Shown: positions 43,657-55,966, counted from the stretch's first letter. The stretch is 63,690 bases of DNA from Clostridium polyendosporum (GCF_018332455.1 NZ_BOPZ01000022.1:1-63690); one strand, 5' to 3'. A program made the numbers and translations. Notes: generated by a model from the letters alone, not told the origin.

Positions 43657-44727
43657 CTAAAAAAGTTCAGCAAGACTCTTAGTATATGGTGGATAAGCTA
43701 TCCCTTTCTCTGTTACAATTGCGGTGATTAGTATATTATCAGTAACATCAAAACAAGGGTTGTACACTTCAACACCTTCTGGTGCCATTGGTTTTTCATA
43801 CCACTTAGAAGTTACCTCTTCATTTGACCTTAATTCTATGTGTATATCTTCACCAGTACTACATTTTAAATCAATTGTAGATAAAGGTGCACAAACATAG
43901 AATGGTATTCTATAATGCTTAGCTAAGATTGCAACACCTGAAGTTCCAATTTTATTAGCAGTATCTCCATTAGCTGCTACTCTGTCACAACCAACTAAAA
44001 CTGCTTGAATTCTCCCTTCCTTCATAACAATAGATGCCATGTTGTCACATATCAACGTAACATCTATCCCTGCTTCATTAAGCTCCCAAGCAGTTAGCCT
44101 CGCTCCTTGAAGTAAAGGTCTTGTTTCATCTGCATATACCTTAAATTCATAGCCGCGTTCCTTACCAAGATAAATTGGTGCTAATGCAGTTCCATATTTA
44201 GCTGTGGCTATTGCACCTGCATTACAGTGAGTTAATATCCCCATACCACTCTCTAGAAGTGATAGTGCATTCTCTCCTATACTCTTACAAACCATCTCAT
44301 CTTCAATTCTTATAGTATCAGCTTCATCTTTTAATGCATTCTTAATTTCATCTACAGTTTTTCCTTCTTCTGCTTTAAATCTGGTTTCCATACGATCAAG
44401 AGCCCAAAAAAGATTTACTGCTGTAGGTCTTGAAGAAGCCAAATATTCTTTGACCTTTTTCAAATCCTCGTATAATTGTTCATAACTTTCTGCCTTAGAT
44501 TCTTTTATTCCAAGGTAAGCACCATAAGCTGCTGCAATTCCAATAGCAGGTGCTCCTCTTACTCTTAAAGAATATATAGCTTCCCATATTTGATTTTGAT
44601 TAGTTAACCTTAAAAATATCTTTTCATTAGGAAGTAATGTTTGGTCTAATATTATTAGTGTGCTGTTCTCATCATCCAACATTACAGACTGAATATCACT
44701 ATTATCGAATTGCCTATTCTCTAACAT
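43657..44727 (-). CDS. mtnA: S-methyl-5-thioribose-1-phosphate isomerase
   Basis: A 356-aa aldose-ketose isomerase giving methylthioribulose-1-phosphate. [26 protein letters not shown] (catalytic Cys168), [18 protein letters not shown] and [17 protein letters not shown] (Asp248) are all MtnA hallmarks distinguishing it from eIF2B-type proteins. It follows mtnK by 15 nt. None of the later classical salvage genes (mtnB, W, X, D) is present, so the product must go elsewhere, and the aldolase is the obvious candidate. MtnA also accepts 5-deoxyribose-1-phosphate in other bacteria. Confidence 0.95.
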   Translation of the reverse strand: MLENRQFDNSDIQSVMLDDENSTLIILDQTLLPNEKIFLRLTNQNQIWEAIYSLRVRGAPAIGIAAAYGAYLGIKESKAESYEQLYEDLKKVKEYLASSRPTAVNLFWALDRMETRFKAEEGKTVDEIKNALKDEADTIRIEDEMVCKSIGENALSLLESGMGILTHCNAGAIATAKYGTALAPIYLGKERGYEFKVYADETRPLLQGARLTAWELNEAGIDVTLICDNMASIVMKEGRIQAVLVGCDRVAANGDTANKIGTSGVAILAKHYRIPFYVCAPLSTIDLKCSTGEDIHIELRSNEEVTSKWYEKPMAPEGVEVYNPCFDVTDNILITAIVTEKGIAYPPYTKSLAELF

Positions 44728-44742
44728 ATTGCTCTTCCTCTC

Positions 44743-45966
44743 TTATCTCTTCAAGGATTCTATTAAATCTAAGTAATTCTTACCATCCGTTATTTTATCT
44801 CTATTCATAATAAGTTCTTTTCCAAATACTAAGCAGAATCTTTCAGCAGCAGCTCTTTCTACAGCATCCTGGATAGTTGTTATGTCTTTAACATGAGCTA
44901 AACCTATAACCCTTCTACAAAGCTCTAACCCTGTTACTGCTGCAGTATCACTTAATATTCTATCTAGATAATACTCTTTAAAACCTTCATATTTCGCTAC
45001 TCTCTCGCTTACTTTTTCATTCCACAGTTTATTGAATTTATATTTGAATATATCAATTAAATTTAAAATCGATTCCTTCAACCATGCTAAGTAATCTTCT
45101 TTTTCTTGTCCATCATTCATTGTGGCTTCAGCATTCACCAATGCAAACACAAAGTGGGCTATAACATTACCAACATCATAGCCAGCGGGGCCATAGAAGG
45201 CAAATTCAGGATCTATAACCTTTGTTGAGTTTTCTTTTACGAATATTGAACCACTATGGAGATCTCCATGTATAAGACATTGAGCATTTGTCATAAAATC
45301 AAACTTTAATTTTGCAGTCTCTAACAAGAACTTCTCATCATTCCAAAATAGTTCCTCAGCTAACTTCTCTGTTGGTTCAAATACATCATTTCTTGAACAG
45401 TCAAAGAATGGTTCAGTATAAACTAAATCCTCAGATATCTCAGAAAGCTCAGGATTTATAAAATTCTTAACAAGCTCCTTCTTTTCCTTATGTTCCATAA
45501 CAACATCTGAAGTAAGGAGAAGTGTGTTAACCATGTAAGTAGTTATATGATCTATTAATAAAGGAAACTTCTTATGCTGCAAAAGTGCTGTACGTAGTAT
45601 TATGTGATCAGATAGATCTTCCATAACACAGCAATTCATAATAGCATCATGATGATAAACCTTAGGTACTAAGCCTGGTGCAAGAGAATGTTGAATCTTT
45701 AAAATTTCACTTTCTATTCTGTTACGATCTGGCGAAACCTTAAATTCATCTGAAATTCTAGCTACTGGACCAGCTTGTTTTATTATTATGGACTTTTCAT
45801 TTTTCTCATCAACCACTCTAAATACATAGTTAAGATTTCCATCCCCAATTTCTTTGCAAGTTAAAACTGAATCTTTATCAAAGAAATCTAAGACATCCTT
45901 AGCATATTCTACGACGTCACTTTCTTTCATTGTAAAATATTCTTTAGTAAAATCTAGCTTTGACAT
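44743..45966 (-). CDS. mtnK: 5-methylthioribose kinase
   Basis: A 407-aa kinase of the choline/aminoglycoside phosphotransferase fold. ADP/substrate-binding residues are in GDGNLNYVFRV, the catalytic loop is CLIHGDLHSGSIFV and the metal-binding segment is VIDPEFAFYGPAGYDVGN. These are characteristic MtnK motifs. Start at 45966 after AGGGGGGG. It lies directly after the ribose-type importer, suggesting that its sugar is imported from outside as well as produced internally. Confidence 0.95.
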   Translation of the reverse strand: MSKLDFTKEYFTMKESDVVEYAKDVLDFFDKDSVLTCKEIGDGNLNYVFRVVDEKNEKSIIIKQAGPVARISDEFKVSPDRNRIESEILKIQHSLAPGLVPKVYHHDAIMNCCVMEDLSDHIILRTALLQHKKFPLLIDHITTYMVNTLLLTSDVVMEHKEKKELVKNFINPELSEISEDLVYTEPFFDCSRNDVFEPTEKLAEELFWNDEKFLLETAKLKFDFMTNAQCLIHGDLHSGSIFVKENSTKVIDPEFAFYGPAGYDVGNVIAHFVFALVNAEATMNDGQEKEDYLAWLKESILNLIDIFKYKFNKLWNEKVSERVAKYEGFKEYYLDRILSDTAAVTGLELCRRVIGLAHVKDITTIQDAVERAAAERFCLVFGKELIMNRDKITDGKNYLDLIESLKR

Positions 45967-46013
45967 AATACCCCCCCTAATTACCAACTTTTTTTCTTAA
46001 ACCCTTTATTTAA

Positions 46014-47015
46014 CTATAAACTTGTAGATCTATAATAAGTTAATGCAAGTGCAAAAGCTAAAACCATACCCTTAACTATATCCATAGCATAATACGGAAC
46101 TGAAAGCATAACTAAACCATTTTGTAGTACACCTATTAGAATAGCACCTACTAGTGTACCAACTGCATTGGCCTTCCCAGAGCCAGCTACTGAGAATCCT
46201 ATATAAGTAGCAGCTACAGCATCCATTAAATATGGTGCTCCAGCATTTATTTCTGAAGTCATTACACGTGAACCAAGTATGATTCCACCTATTGCAGCAA
46301 ATACTGCTGAAAGTAAATATGCTAGTACTCTATATCTATTAACAGGAATACCTGATAATCTAGCAGCTTCCATATTACCTCCGATTACATACATGTATCT
46401 TCCATGCTTTGTATATGTAAGAAATACATGTACTATAAAAACAACTACTAACATTATTATTATTATCCATGGCACCTTACCAAGTTGTTCAAATGCCGGA
46501 CTTATCTTACCTGATGCTGTTTCTCCATTAGGCATAACCATATTCTGAGATATAACTGCACCTTTTGTATAAGTTAAAGCAATTCCTTGGAATACAAACA
46601 TCGTTGCAAGTGTCATAAGCATATCTGGAATTTTTACTTTGACAATCATAAATGAGTTAATCCCACCAGCTATTAAAGCTGCTAATATAGCTGCTGCTAT
46701 AGCCAAAAAGGTACTATGGCCATACCATACAAACATCGAAATTACAATAGCCACAGATATGGAAGCTACTGACCCTACTGAAAGGTCAAATCCTCCTATC
46801 GATAGAGAAATCGTTATTCCAATAGCTATAATAGTTACAATTGATATTGAACGTAAAATATTTATTAAATTAGCTTGAGTTAAAAACCTGTCTGAAGTAA
46901 CAGCAAAAAATACTATAAGAATAAAAATGGTTAGGATTGTGCCATATTTATATAAGAAATCAAATATACTGAAGCTGTTATTTCTTTTAGTTCTTATTTG
47001 CTCATGATTTAACAT
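46014..47015 (-). CDS. ribose-type sugar ABC transporter permease
   Basis: A 333-aa RbsC-family permease with about eight to ten membrane segments. GGFDLSVGSVASISV and GRYMYVIGGNMEAARLSGI are family signatures. Operon partners RbsA- and RbsB-like genes flank it and mtnK follows. The best substrate guess is methylthioribose or 5-deoxyribose. Confidence 0.92.
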   Translation of the reverse strand: MLNHEQIRTKRNNSFSIFDFLYKYGTILTIFILIVFFAVTSDRFLTQANLINILRSISIVTIIAIGITISLSIGGFDLSVGSVASISVAIVISMFVWYGHSTFLAIAAAILAALIAGGINSFMIVKVKIPDMLMTLATMFVFQGIALTYTKGAVISQNMVMPNGETASGKISPAFEQLGKVPWIIIIMLVVVFIVHVFLTYTKHGRYMYVIGGNMEAARLSGIPVNRYRVLAYLLSAVFAAIGGIILGSRVMTSEINAGAPYLMDAVAATYIGFSVAGSGKANAVGTLVGAILIGVLQNGLVMLSVPYYAMDIVKGMVLAFALALTYYRSTSL

Positions 47016-47017
47016 GA

Positions 47018-48532
47018 TTACTTTCCTCCTGTAGAATAATATAGTATTTCTTCTTCATTGGTCTTATCTGTTTCAAGTTCTTTAACTATCTTTCCATCGT
47101 ACATAACATAAACCCTATCGGTTATACCGAGTATCTCAGAAATTTCACAGGAGGCGTATATTATTGCCTTCCCTGCTTTCGCTAGATTACAAATGAGTTC
47201 AAATATATCTTTTTTAGCCCCAACGTCTACCCCTTTGGTAGGCTCATCAAAAATATAAACCTTAGAATCAGTTACTAACCACTTACCAATAGCTACCTTC
47301 TGCTGATTTCCTCCCGAAAGATTCTTGACCTTAGTCTCATGACTAGGTGCTTTAATTCCTAAACTATTAATCATTTCTTTTGATATTTTTTTCTCACTAC
47401 CAAAATTCAGAAATGTACCAACATTACAGAATTTCTTAAGATTTGTGACTGTTAAATTTATACTAACGGATTCATTTACTAAAATCCCTTCTTTTCTTCT
47501 TTCTTCAGGTACAAGAGCTATAGCGTGTCTTACTGCATCATATGGAGTTTTAATAGAAAGCACCTTGTTTTCTAACACTCTTTCTCCAGTTACATTAGAT
47601 GTTACTCCAAATACTGCTTTACATAATTCTGTTTTACCTGCACCTACCAAACCTGATATACCTACTATCTCACCAGCATTAACATGAAATGTAATATCAG
47701 ACACCATCTGTCCGTCACTTAAATTTCTTGCTTCAAATAGTCTTTCACCAACTTTGTTTTCCTTTAATGGAAATTGCTCGTCCATCTTTCTGCCTAACAT
47801 GTACTCTACTATCTCATTCTGATTTGTATCCTTCATACTCTTTTTTACAATAAATTCTCCATCTCTCATTACTGTTATGTCATCACATACCTCAAAAAGC
47901 TCTGATAATCTATGAGAAATGAAAATTACGCCAACATTTTTTTTCTTTAATTCTCTTACTATTCTAAAAAGCTCTTCTGTTTCAACATTGCTTAATGGCG
48001 CAGTAGGTTCATCTAATATTAAGAATTTACAATCCTTAAATATAGCCCTAGCTATTAACACCATTTGTTTTTCTGCTAAAGTAAGTTCACTTACCAGCTT
48101 TTTAGAAGAAACCTTTACATTCATACTATCTAGTATTTCTTGAGATCTTTTATAAATAGAACCCCAATTAACAAAATGAGTCTTTTTTCCTAAATCAACT
48201 ATATCATTAAGCATTATATTCTCAGCCACAGTAAGATAATGAATGAGAGCAGTATCAACCTCTTGACACACAACTTGTACACCATACTGTTTTGCTTCCT
48301 TTGGAGATCGTATTTGCGCCCTATCTCCATTAAAATAAATTTCTCCTGTGTAATTATTATAAGCGCCTGTTAAAACCTTCATTAATGTAGATTTACCGGC
48401 ACCATTAGCTCCAATCAGAGCATGTGATATTCCTGATTGTGTTGAGAAATTAACGTTTTTTAGTGCCTTTACTCCAGGAAATTCTATAGAAATGTCATTC
48501 ATATCTAATACTACTTTTTCTATTAAGTCCAT
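47018..48532 (-). CDS. ribose-type sugar ABC transporter ATPase, tandem domains
   Basis: A 504-aa RbsA/MglA-type protein with two ATPase halves. The first has GANGAGKSTLMKVLTGAYNN and LTLAEKQMVLIARAI; the second has degenerate Walker A GLVGAGKTELCKAVFG and signature LSGGNQQKVAIGKWL. Located 2 nt from the permease start. Substrate assignment follows from mtnK and mtnA. Confidence 0.93.
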   Translation of the reverse strand: MDLIEKVVLDMNDISIEFPGVKALKNVNFSTQSGISHALIGANGAGKSTLMKVLTGAYNNYTGEIYFNGDRAQIRSPKEAKQYGVQVVCQEVDTALIHYLTVAENIMLNDIVDLGKKTHFVNWGSIYKRSQEILDSMNVKVSSKKLVSELTLAEKQMVLIARAIFKDCKFLILDEPTAPLSNVETEELFRIVRELKKKNVGVIFISHRLSELFEVCDDITVMRDGEFIVKKSMKDTNQNEIVEYMLGRKMDEQFPLKENKVGERLFEARNLSDGQMVSDITFHVNAGEIVGISGLVGAGKTELCKAVFGVTSNVTGERVLENKVLSIKTPYDAVRHAIALVPEERRKEGILVNESVSINLTVTNLKKFCNVGTFLNFGSEKKISKEMINSLGIKAPSHETKVKNLSGGNQQKVAIGKWLVTDSKVYIFDEPTKGVDVGAKKDIFELICNLAKAGKAIIYASCEISEILGITDRVYVMYDGKIVKELETDKTNEEEILYYSTGGK

Positions 48533-48559
48533 TTATCTCACCTTACTCTAGGATAATTT

Positions 48560-48590
48560 ACAGAGAGCACATATTAAATGTGCTCTCTGT
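48560..48590 (-). terminator. intercistronic hairpin after the sugar-binding protein gene
   Basis: A perfect 13-bp stem (ACAGAGAGCACAT against ATGTGCTCTCTGT) with a 5-nt loop, between the binding-protein and ATPase genes. Only short T content follows, so it probably attenuates or protects the 3' end to keep the binding protein in excess. Confidence 0.7.
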
Positions 48591-48604
48591 ATAAAAATCA
48601 ATAC

Positions 48605-49726
48605 TTATTTCTTAAATATTCCTTTCAATTCAGTCATCCAAGGCTCTTGGAATGCATCTGACTTACCCCATCCTTGTACTATCTCTGAAAGGTTATCCAT
48701 ATTAACTGGTTTTCCTGAAGATTTAAGCTGCTCTTGTGTAATCAAAGTAGCTTCAAATTTATATGTTTCTGGAGTTTCTTCTCCAGCAATCTTTTTAGCT
48801 AAAATTCTTAAATCTACAGCGCCTATAAGCTTAGGATCGCATGCAGCAGTTCCAATCCATGGACTTCCTTCTTCCTGAATCGCTTGAAGATCTGCATTTG
48901 AAACATCTATACTAACAAGCTTAACATCTGTTCTACCAGCTTCTTTAATAGCACGGGCTGCACCAATAGCGAAAGCATCCCACGTAGCAAAAATTGTGTC
49001 TAACTGACCTTTTGGATATTTAGTAAGCATTGCAGAAACAGCGTTTTGTGTTTGTACTGAAGTATCTGCAGTAGCCACTCCAAAACGATCTATCTCCTTT
49101 ATTCCAGGGTTATCCTTTAACAATTGTTGGTAAACCTTATTTCTGCTCACCATTGGTGGAAAACCATCAACCCAAAGGTAAGCCATTTTTGCCTGCCCTA
49201 AAGTTACCTTTTTTAATTCTTCTAGTGATAGCTTAGCTAAGGATTCATCATTTTGTGACGTGATTGTAACTCCCTTTATTTTTGAGATGTCACTATTAGA
49301 GTCAAACGTTACTACTGGAATACCCTTATCTGTCAACTTTTTAACATCATCTACAGTTGCAGCATCATCACCATGTGAAATAATAACCCCGTCATAGTTC
49401 TTTTCTATAGCTTGATTTATTGCATCATGGAATTTAGCTGTATCCCCATTAGCGGTAAAGGTATCAACCTTGAAGCCTAAAGATTCACCTTCATTCTTAG
49501 CACCTGCTAAGTACTGAGCAGTATGATCATCTCCGCCTATCTTACGGATAACCATAACTTTTACTTTATCTGACTTCTTAGAAATCTTTTCTGGAATATT
49601 CTTAGAATACTCTACTTTTTTTCCACTCGTACTTGCAGTAGAACTAGAATCTTTTGAACAACCTGTAAGTCCAACTAATAATGACATTGAAATAGCTAGT
49701 GTAAGAGTTAAAAGTCTTTTCCCCAT
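48605..49726 (-). CDS. ribose-type sugar-binding lipoprotein
   Basis: A 373-aa periplasmic-binding-protein family I/4 lipoprotein with signal segment MGKRLLTLTLAISMSLLVGL and lipobox LTGC. KVMVIRKIGGDDHTAQYLAGAKNEGESLGF and GVIISHGDDAATVDDVKKLTDKGIPVVTFDS are typical ribose/AI-2-type binding motifs. First gene of the importer, 32 nt after metY. It is somewhat longer than RbsB, consistent with a modified sugar ligand. Confidence 0.88.
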   Translation of the reverse strand: MGKRLLTLTLAISMSLLVGLTGCSKDSSSTASTSGKKVEYSKNIPEKISKKSDKVKVMVIRKIGGDDHTAQYLAGAKNEGESLGFKVDTFTANGDTAKFHDAINQAIEKNYDGVIISHGDDAATVDDVKKLTDKGIPVVTFDSNSDISKIKGVTITSQNDESLAKLSLEELKKVTLGQAKMAYLWVDGFPPMVSRNKVYQQLLKDNPGIKEIDRFGVATADTSVQTQNAVSAMLTKYPKGQLDTIFATWDAFAIGAARAIKEAGRTDVKLVSIDVSNADLQAIQEEGSPWIGTAACDPKLIGAVDLRILAKKIAGEETPETYKFEATLITQEQLKSSGKPVNMDNLSEIVQGWGKSDAFQEPWMTELKGIFKK

Positions 49727-49758
49727 ATTCTCCCCCTTATACCTTCGTCTTTATTACA

Positions 49759-51072
<1,314 letters not shown>

Positions 51073-51165
51073 TCAACCTGTTGTGTTTTATTAAAATTTA
51101 CACATAAAAATATTTGCTCACGTATACCTATTAATCTTATACAATTAGTAGGATTAATTGTTAAT

Positions 51166-51194
51166 AGATTACCATGTCTTTCCCAGGATGTCAA
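51166..51194 (-). promoter_or_regulatory. metY promoter
   Basis: TTGACA (51194-51189) and TAATCT (51171-51166) with a 17-bp spacer. No T-box, SAM riboswitch or CymR-like operator is seen in the 110-nt leader, unlike the cysteine-related operons. Confidence 0.65.
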
Positions 51195-51295
51195 CAAAAA
51201 GTAGATTTTATGAATTTATTTATCTATATCATCAGCTAGTATTTCCAATTCAATAGACTTTTACTACCAAAGTATACTAATTTTATTTATATAAA

Positions 51296-51420
51296 TCAAA
51301 TTGAATATGCATAGAGTCTACTTAATTTGATCGAGATTTCACTTTGTGAAATGACAACAAATAAAAATGATAAGAACCTGGTTTTATCTATATTTTACTA
51401 GTGAGATGGCAGCAAATAAA
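51296..51420 (-). repeat. dispersed repeat, degenerate
   Basis: AATTGAATATGCATAGAGTC, then GAGATTTCACTTTGTGAAAT and GACAACAAATAAAAATG, with a second half-copy (GAGATGGCAGCAAATAAAAA) next to it. It lies between the metY promoter and the trp terminator; 51195-51295 shows no gene. Confidence 0.65.
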
Positions 51421-51423
51421 AAA

Positions 51424-51472
51424 GAAGAGTATCCCCAAGTAAATCCATACTTTTTGGAGATAACCCTCTAAT
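51424..51472 (-). terminator. trp operon terminator
   Basis: Imperfect hairpin AGAGGGTTATCTCC ... GGGGATACTCT on the minus strand followed by a T-rich tail, right after trpA. It resembles the BMC-operon terminator. Confidence 0.75.
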
Positions 51473-51479
51473 CTTTATT

Positions 51480-52274
51480 TTATAGTATAGCGTCCTTGAA
51501 ACTCTTAACTAGATTTCTTAAATCAACAATGGTTGCTTCACCTTTTCCGATTTCCTCAACCTTCTTAACTAAAACTGATCCTATAATTATTCCATCCGCA
51601 AAAACTGAAAACTCTTTTGCCTTTTCTACATCTCCTATCCCAAATCCTAAACAAAGAGGTAGAGTAGTATTTTTTCTTATCTTTTCGATATACTTTCTTA
51701 AATCAATAGAGAATTCACTTCTTACGCCTGTAACACCTAAAGAAGTTACACAATATACAAAGCCACTAGCATCATCTACTATATTTTTTATTCTCTCCTC
51801 AGAAGTAGGAGCTACAAGAGGTATAAGTGACATATTCACTTTCTTAAGATCTGCCTTTAGCACTTCCTGCTCCTCTAAAGGTAAATCAGGAATAATAAGC
51901 CCATCTATTCCACAAGCAGCACACTTCTCTATGAACTTTTCTTCTCCATATGCGAATATGGTGTTGTAGTAAACAAGAAATACTAAAGGTGTACTTACTT
52001 CCTTTCTTATATCCTTTAATGTATCAAAAAGTTTATCAACAGAGAATCCGTTCTTAAGTGCTCTTTGAGCTGCCTTTTGAATTACAGGACCATCTGCTAA
52101 AGGATCTGAAAAAGGAACTCCTATCTCAATTACGTCTGCTCCACCATCTTCCATTGCTTTAAGCAAGCTTTTTAAAAAGTCAAGGTTAGGATCTCCAGCT
52201 GTAATATATCCTATAAGTCCTTTTTTATTTTCTTCTCTTAAACCACTAAATGTTTTTTCCATTCTATTTTCCAT
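51480..52274 (-). CDS. trpA: tryptophan synthase alpha chain
   Basis: A 264-aa TIM-barrel lyase that releases indole from indole-3-glycerol phosphate. GLIGYITAGDPN, VIEIGVPFSDPLADGPVIQ (catalytic Glu) and LGVTGVR are diagnostic. Last gene of the trp operon, 35 nt after trpB. Confidence 0.97.
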   Translation of the reverse strand: MENRMEKTFSGLREENKKGLIGYITAGDPNLDFLKSLLKAMEDGGADVIEIGVPFSDPLADGPVIQKAAQRALKNGFSVDKLFDTLKDIRKEVSTPLVFLVYYNTIFAYGEEKFIEKCAACGIDGLIIPDLPLEEQEVLKADLKKVNMSLIPLVAPTSEERIKNIVDDASGFVYCVTSLGVTGVRSEFSIDLRKYIEKIRKNTTLPLCLGFGIGDVEKAKEFSVFADGIIIGSVLVKKVEEIGKGEATIVDLRNLVKSFKDAIL

Positions 52275-52309
52275 AATCTTAGCCCCCTCTTTAAGTATCT
52301 TTACTTCTA

Positions 52310-53500
52310 CTAAATATTTTTCATCCCCATGAATTCAGCTACTTGATGAACGTCCTTATCTCCTCTTCCTGAAAGATTAATTACTACTATATTATCCTTT
52401 GGAAGATTATTTGCAAATTTCATTGCATATGCAACAGCATGAGAACTTTCTAACGCAGGTATTATACCTTCACATTGTGATAACACTTTAAAAGCATCTA
52501 ATGCCTCATCATCTGTTACACTTTCATATTTAACTCTTTCTGTCTCATGAAAATATGCATGTTCTGGTCCAATTCCTGGGTAGTCTAGCCCTGCTGATAT
52601 TGAGTAAGGCTCCATTACTTGACCATCCTCATCCTGAAGAAGGTATGTTTTCATTCCATGTATAATTCCTATTGTTCCTTTAGCAAAAGTTGCAGCATGA
52701 AGTTTAGTGTCTATACCCTTTCCAGCAGCTTCAACACCTATAAGCTTCACTTCTTTATCTTCTACGAATGGGTAGAACATTCCCATTGCATTACTTCCTC
52801 CCCCAACACAAGCTATAATGTAGTCAGGAAGTCTTCCTTCATGATCAAGAATTTGTTCCTTAGTTTCCTCTCCTATAACTTTTTGGAATTCTCTAACCAT
52901 TACAGGATATGGATGCGGTCCTACTACTGAACCAATTATATAGTAAGTATCTTCAATATTTTGTACCCAGTATCTTATAGCTTCATTTGTAGCATCCTTA
53001 AGAGTTGCTGTTCCTGATTTTACACTAATAACTTTAGCACCAAGAAGCTCCATACGGAAAACATTAAGTTTTTGTCTCTTAACATCTTCCTCTCCCATAA
53101 ATACTTCACATTCCATACCAAACATAGCTGCTACTGTTGCTGTTGCAACACCATGCTGTCCAGCTCCAGTTTCTGCAATAATTTTTTTCTTTCCCATTCT
53201 CTTTGCAAGAAGAGCCTGACCTAAAGCGTTATTTATCTTGTGAGCACCTGTATGATTTAAATCTTCTCTTTTTAAATAAATCTTTGCTCCTCCAAGTTTT
53301 TCTGTTAGATTCTTTGCATAATAAAGTGGAGTACTTCTACCATCAAACTCTTTTAAATAGTATTTATACTCTTTATGAAACTCTTCATCCTTCATTGCCT
53401 CTGTAAAATGTTCTTCTAACTCTATAAGTGCATTCATAACTGTTTCTGGTACATATTGACCACCAAATTGTCCAAACTTTGCTTTGCTATTAATTATCAT
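52310..53500 (-). CDS. trpB: tryptophan synthase beta chain
   Basis: A 396-aa PLP enzyme condensing indole with serine. [11 protein letters not shown], the PLP Lys in [18 protein letters not shown] and [12 protein letters not shown] are conserved. Overlaps the trpF end by 11 nt. Confidence 0.97.
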   Translation of the reverse strand: MIINSKAKFGQFGGQYVPETVMNALIELEEHFTEAMKDEEFHKEYKYYLKEFDGRSTPLYYAKNLTEKLGGAKIYLKREDLNHTGAHKINNALGQALLAKRMGKKKIIAETGAGQHGVATATVAAMFGMECEVFMGEEDVKRQKLNVFRMELLGAKVISVKSGTATLKDATNEAIRYWVQNIEDTYYIIGSVVGPHPYPVMVREFQKVIGEETKEQILDHEGRLPDYIIACVGGGSNAMGMFYPFVEDKEVKLIGVEAAGKGIDTKLHAATFAKGTIGIIHGMKTYLLQDEDGQVMEPYSISAGLDYPGIGPEHAYFHETERVKYESVTDDEALDAFKVLSQCEGIIPALESSHAVAYAMKFANNLPKDNIVVINLSGRGDKDVHQVAEFMGMKNI

Positions 53501-54098
53501 AACCTTTCACCTTCCTAACAAATTCTATTATCTTGTTTCTATCTTTTTTACCATCTGTTTCAACACCACTGCTCACATCAATTACATGTGGTTTATAGCT
53601 TAGTGCCTTATCAACATTAGGGATGTTAATTCCTCCAGCCAATATCCACTTATTTTTAAATTCGTAATCCTTTAGGTAGTCCCAGCAGAAGCTTTCTCCA
53701 CTACCGCCAGCCATATTAGGGCTATAGGTATCTAGAAGAATACCTGCATTATTGTAACTACTTTCTTTCAATAAATCTTCCTTGCTTTTTATTGAAATAC
53801 TTTTCCACAACTCACACCCTAAATCTAAATAATCATCAGGGTTTTCACTACCGTGAAGCTGAATTACATCTAACTTACATGCTTCCTTTGCCTGCTTTAT
53901 GAATTCATAGTCTTCATTAACAAAGACACCTACTTTTTTTATTCCTGGCTTTAGATCTCTACATAGGTTTTCTGCTTCTTCTATAGATACTCTTCTCTTA
54001 CTTTTGGCAAATACAAAACCTATATAGTGAGGCATAACTTCATTTACTGCCTCTATATCCTCTTTTCTTCTTATCCCGCATATCTTAACCTCTGTCAT
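53490..54098 (-). CDS. trpF: phosphoribosylanthranilate isomerase
   Basis: A 202-aa beta/alpha barrel. It starts [14 protein letters not shown] (catalytic Cys in KICG), with VQLHG and a [12 protein letters not shown] phosphate loop. The 54098 start is preceded by GAGG; the frame extends to 54140 inside trpC without homology. Overlaps trpC by 14 nt and trpB by 11 nt. Confidence 0.96.
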   Translation of the reverse strand: MTEVKICGIRRKEDIEAVNEVMPHYIGFVFAKSKRRVSIEEAENLCRDLKPGIKKVGVFVNEDYEFIKQAKEACKLDVIQLHGSENPDDYLDLGCELWKSISIKSKEDLLKESSYNNAGILLDTYSPNMAGGSGESFCWDYLKDYEFKNKWILAGGINIPNVDKALSYKPHVIDVSSGVETDGKKDRNKIIEFVRKVKGYDN

Positions 54099-54873
54099 AA
54101 CCTCTAAGCTCCTTAACTTTGGTTGGAATATTTTCTGCAATCATAAGGCTTTCTCCTATTAAAGCACCATTTGCTCCAATGGATTCAATATATCTGATAT
54201 GCTCTCTTGTGTGTATACCACTTTCACTTATGATATAATTATCTTTTTCTATAACCTTCATTACCTTTTCAGTGTTTCTTATATCAACAGTAAAATCCTT
54301 AAGATTTCTATTATTTATACCTATTATTTTTGCTCCAACTTCTTGAGCTATCTTTGCTTCTTCTTCATCATGTACTTCAACTAAAGTGTCTATTTGTATA
54401 GATTGTGCTACAGAAATAAGATCCTTAAGCTCTTTTGGGTTAAGCATTGCTACTATCAAAAGAACACAATCTGCTCCAATAGTCTTAGCTTCATATATTT
54501 GATAAGGATCGAAAATAAAATCCTTTCTTAATATAGGCTTATCTGTTTGAAGTCTTGCCTTAACAATGTTTTGTGAAGAACCTTTAAAGTATCTTTCTTC
54601 TGTTAAAACAGATATTGCCTGCACTTGTGCTTCGTGATATTGCCTTGCTATTTTTTCAACATCTATATTAGGTGCTATATCCCCTTTAGAAGGTGACGCC
54701 TTCTTTATTTCTCCTATTATAAATAACTCTTTTGTATTCTTAAGAGTCTTTAGGAACAAGTTCCCCTCCCTGTCAACATCTTTAAGCTTACTCATAATTG
54801 TTGATAAAGAGCAACTTTCCTTTTCTCTTTCAAGCTGTTTCCTTCTCTCTTCAAAAATAGTATCTAAAATCAT
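54085..54873 (-). CDS. trpC: indole-3-glycerol-phosphate synthase
   Basis: A 262-aa barrel enzyme. IGEIKKASPSKGDIAPNIDVEKIA, SVLTEERYFKGS, LRKDFIFDPYQI and GINNRNLKDFTVD are canonical TrpC motifs. Its start overlaps the trpD stop by 1 nt. Confidence 0.97.
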   Translation of the reverse strand: MILDTIFEERRKQLEREKESCSLSTIMSKLKDVDREGNLFLKTLKNTKELFIIGEIKKASPSKGDIAPNIDVEKIARQYHEAQVQAISVLTEERYFKGSSQNIVKARLQTDKPILRKDFIFDPYQIYEAKTIGADCVLLIVAMLNPKELKDLISVAQSIQIDTLVEVHDEEEAKIAQEVGAKIIGINNRNLKDFTVDIRNTEKVMKVIEKDNYIISESGIHTREHIRYIESIGANGALIGESLMIAENIPTKVKELRGYDRG

Positions 54874-55889
54874 TATTTCACCCTCTCACAAAAACTTTTC
54901 CATTCATTAAGCTTTTTCATGGCTTTTCCTGAGTCTATTATCTCCTTAGCCATTTCAATTCCCTCATTCATATCCTTTGCTTTTTTACCAACTACTAAAG
55001 CTGCTGCTGCATTTAAAAGCACTATATCTCTCTTAGATCCATTTTCTCCATTAAATATATCAATGATTATTTGAGCATTTTTCTTTGAATCGCCTCCTAT
55101 AACCTCACTCATATCAGAAGTTTTTAATCCAAAGTCTGAAGGATTTATAATATAAGTCTCTATCTCACCATCTCTAAGTTCACTTACCTGTGTATCTCCG
55201 CTCAAAGTTATCTCATCCATACCATCTAATCCATGAACTACCATTGCTCTTTCTGTACCAAGATTCTTAAGAACCTTTGCCAAACTTTCCGTAAGAGCTG
55301 GTGAAAATACTCCAAGAACCTGACCATTTGCTGATGCTGGATTGGTTAGTGGTCCAAGAATATTAAATATAGTTCTAATTCCCATTTCCCTTCTTGGAAC
55401 TGCTGCATATTTCATAGCTGGATGGAAGGTTGGTGCAAATAAGAATCCTATATTTACTTCCTTTATACACTGATATACATCCTCTGGAGCCATAGAAATA
55501 TTTACTCCTAATGTTTCTAGAACATCCGCACTTCCACAATTACTGGATACTGATCTATTTCCGTGCTTTACAACAGTTATCCCTGCTGCGGCTGCAATCA
55601 TTGATACTGCTGTTGACACATTGAAAGTTCCTTTTTTATCTCCCCCTGTTCCACAGGTATCAATGGTAAATTCATCTATTTTCCCTAAAGGTATAACCTT
55701 ACTTCTCATAACCCTAGCAGCTGCAGTGATCTCATCAACATTTTCCCCTTTTATTCTAAGTGCTGTAAGAAAACTTGCTATTTGACTGTTAGTAAGCTTC
55801 CCTTCCATAATATTATCCATAATAAGAGTCATCTCTTCTTCTGAAAGATTCTCTTTTACTATGAGTCTTTCAACATAATTATTAATCAT
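54873..55889 (-). CDS. trpD: anthranilate phosphoribosyltransferase
   Basis: A 338-aa enzyme with the PRPP-binding loop DTCGTGGDKKGTFNVS and KHGNRSVSSNCGSADVLE. The start at 55889 follows AAGGGGG; the frame from 55919 adds ten unlikely residues. Confidence 0.97.
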   Translation of the reverse strand: MINNYVERLIVKENLSEEEMTLIMDNIMEGKLTNSQIASFLTALRIKGENVDEITAAARVMRSKVIPLGKIDEFTIDTCGTGGDKKGTFNVSTAVSMIAAAAGITVVKHGNRSVSSNCGSADVLETLGVNISMAPEDVYQCIKEVNIGFLFAPTFHPAMKYAAVPRREMGIRTIFNILGPLTNPASANGQVLGVFSPALTESLAKVLKNLGTERAMVVHGLDGMDEITLSGDTQVSELRDGEIETYIINPSDFGLKTSDMSEVIGGDSKKNAQIIIDIFNGENGSKRDIVLLNAAAALVVGKKAKDMNEGIEMAKEIIDSGKAMKKLNEWKSFCERVK

Positions 55890-55966
55890 ATAAATAACCC
55901 CCTTTTTACTAATATACAAGCTTAATTCTTAATTAAATTATCAACTTGTGTATCTTATTTATAGCT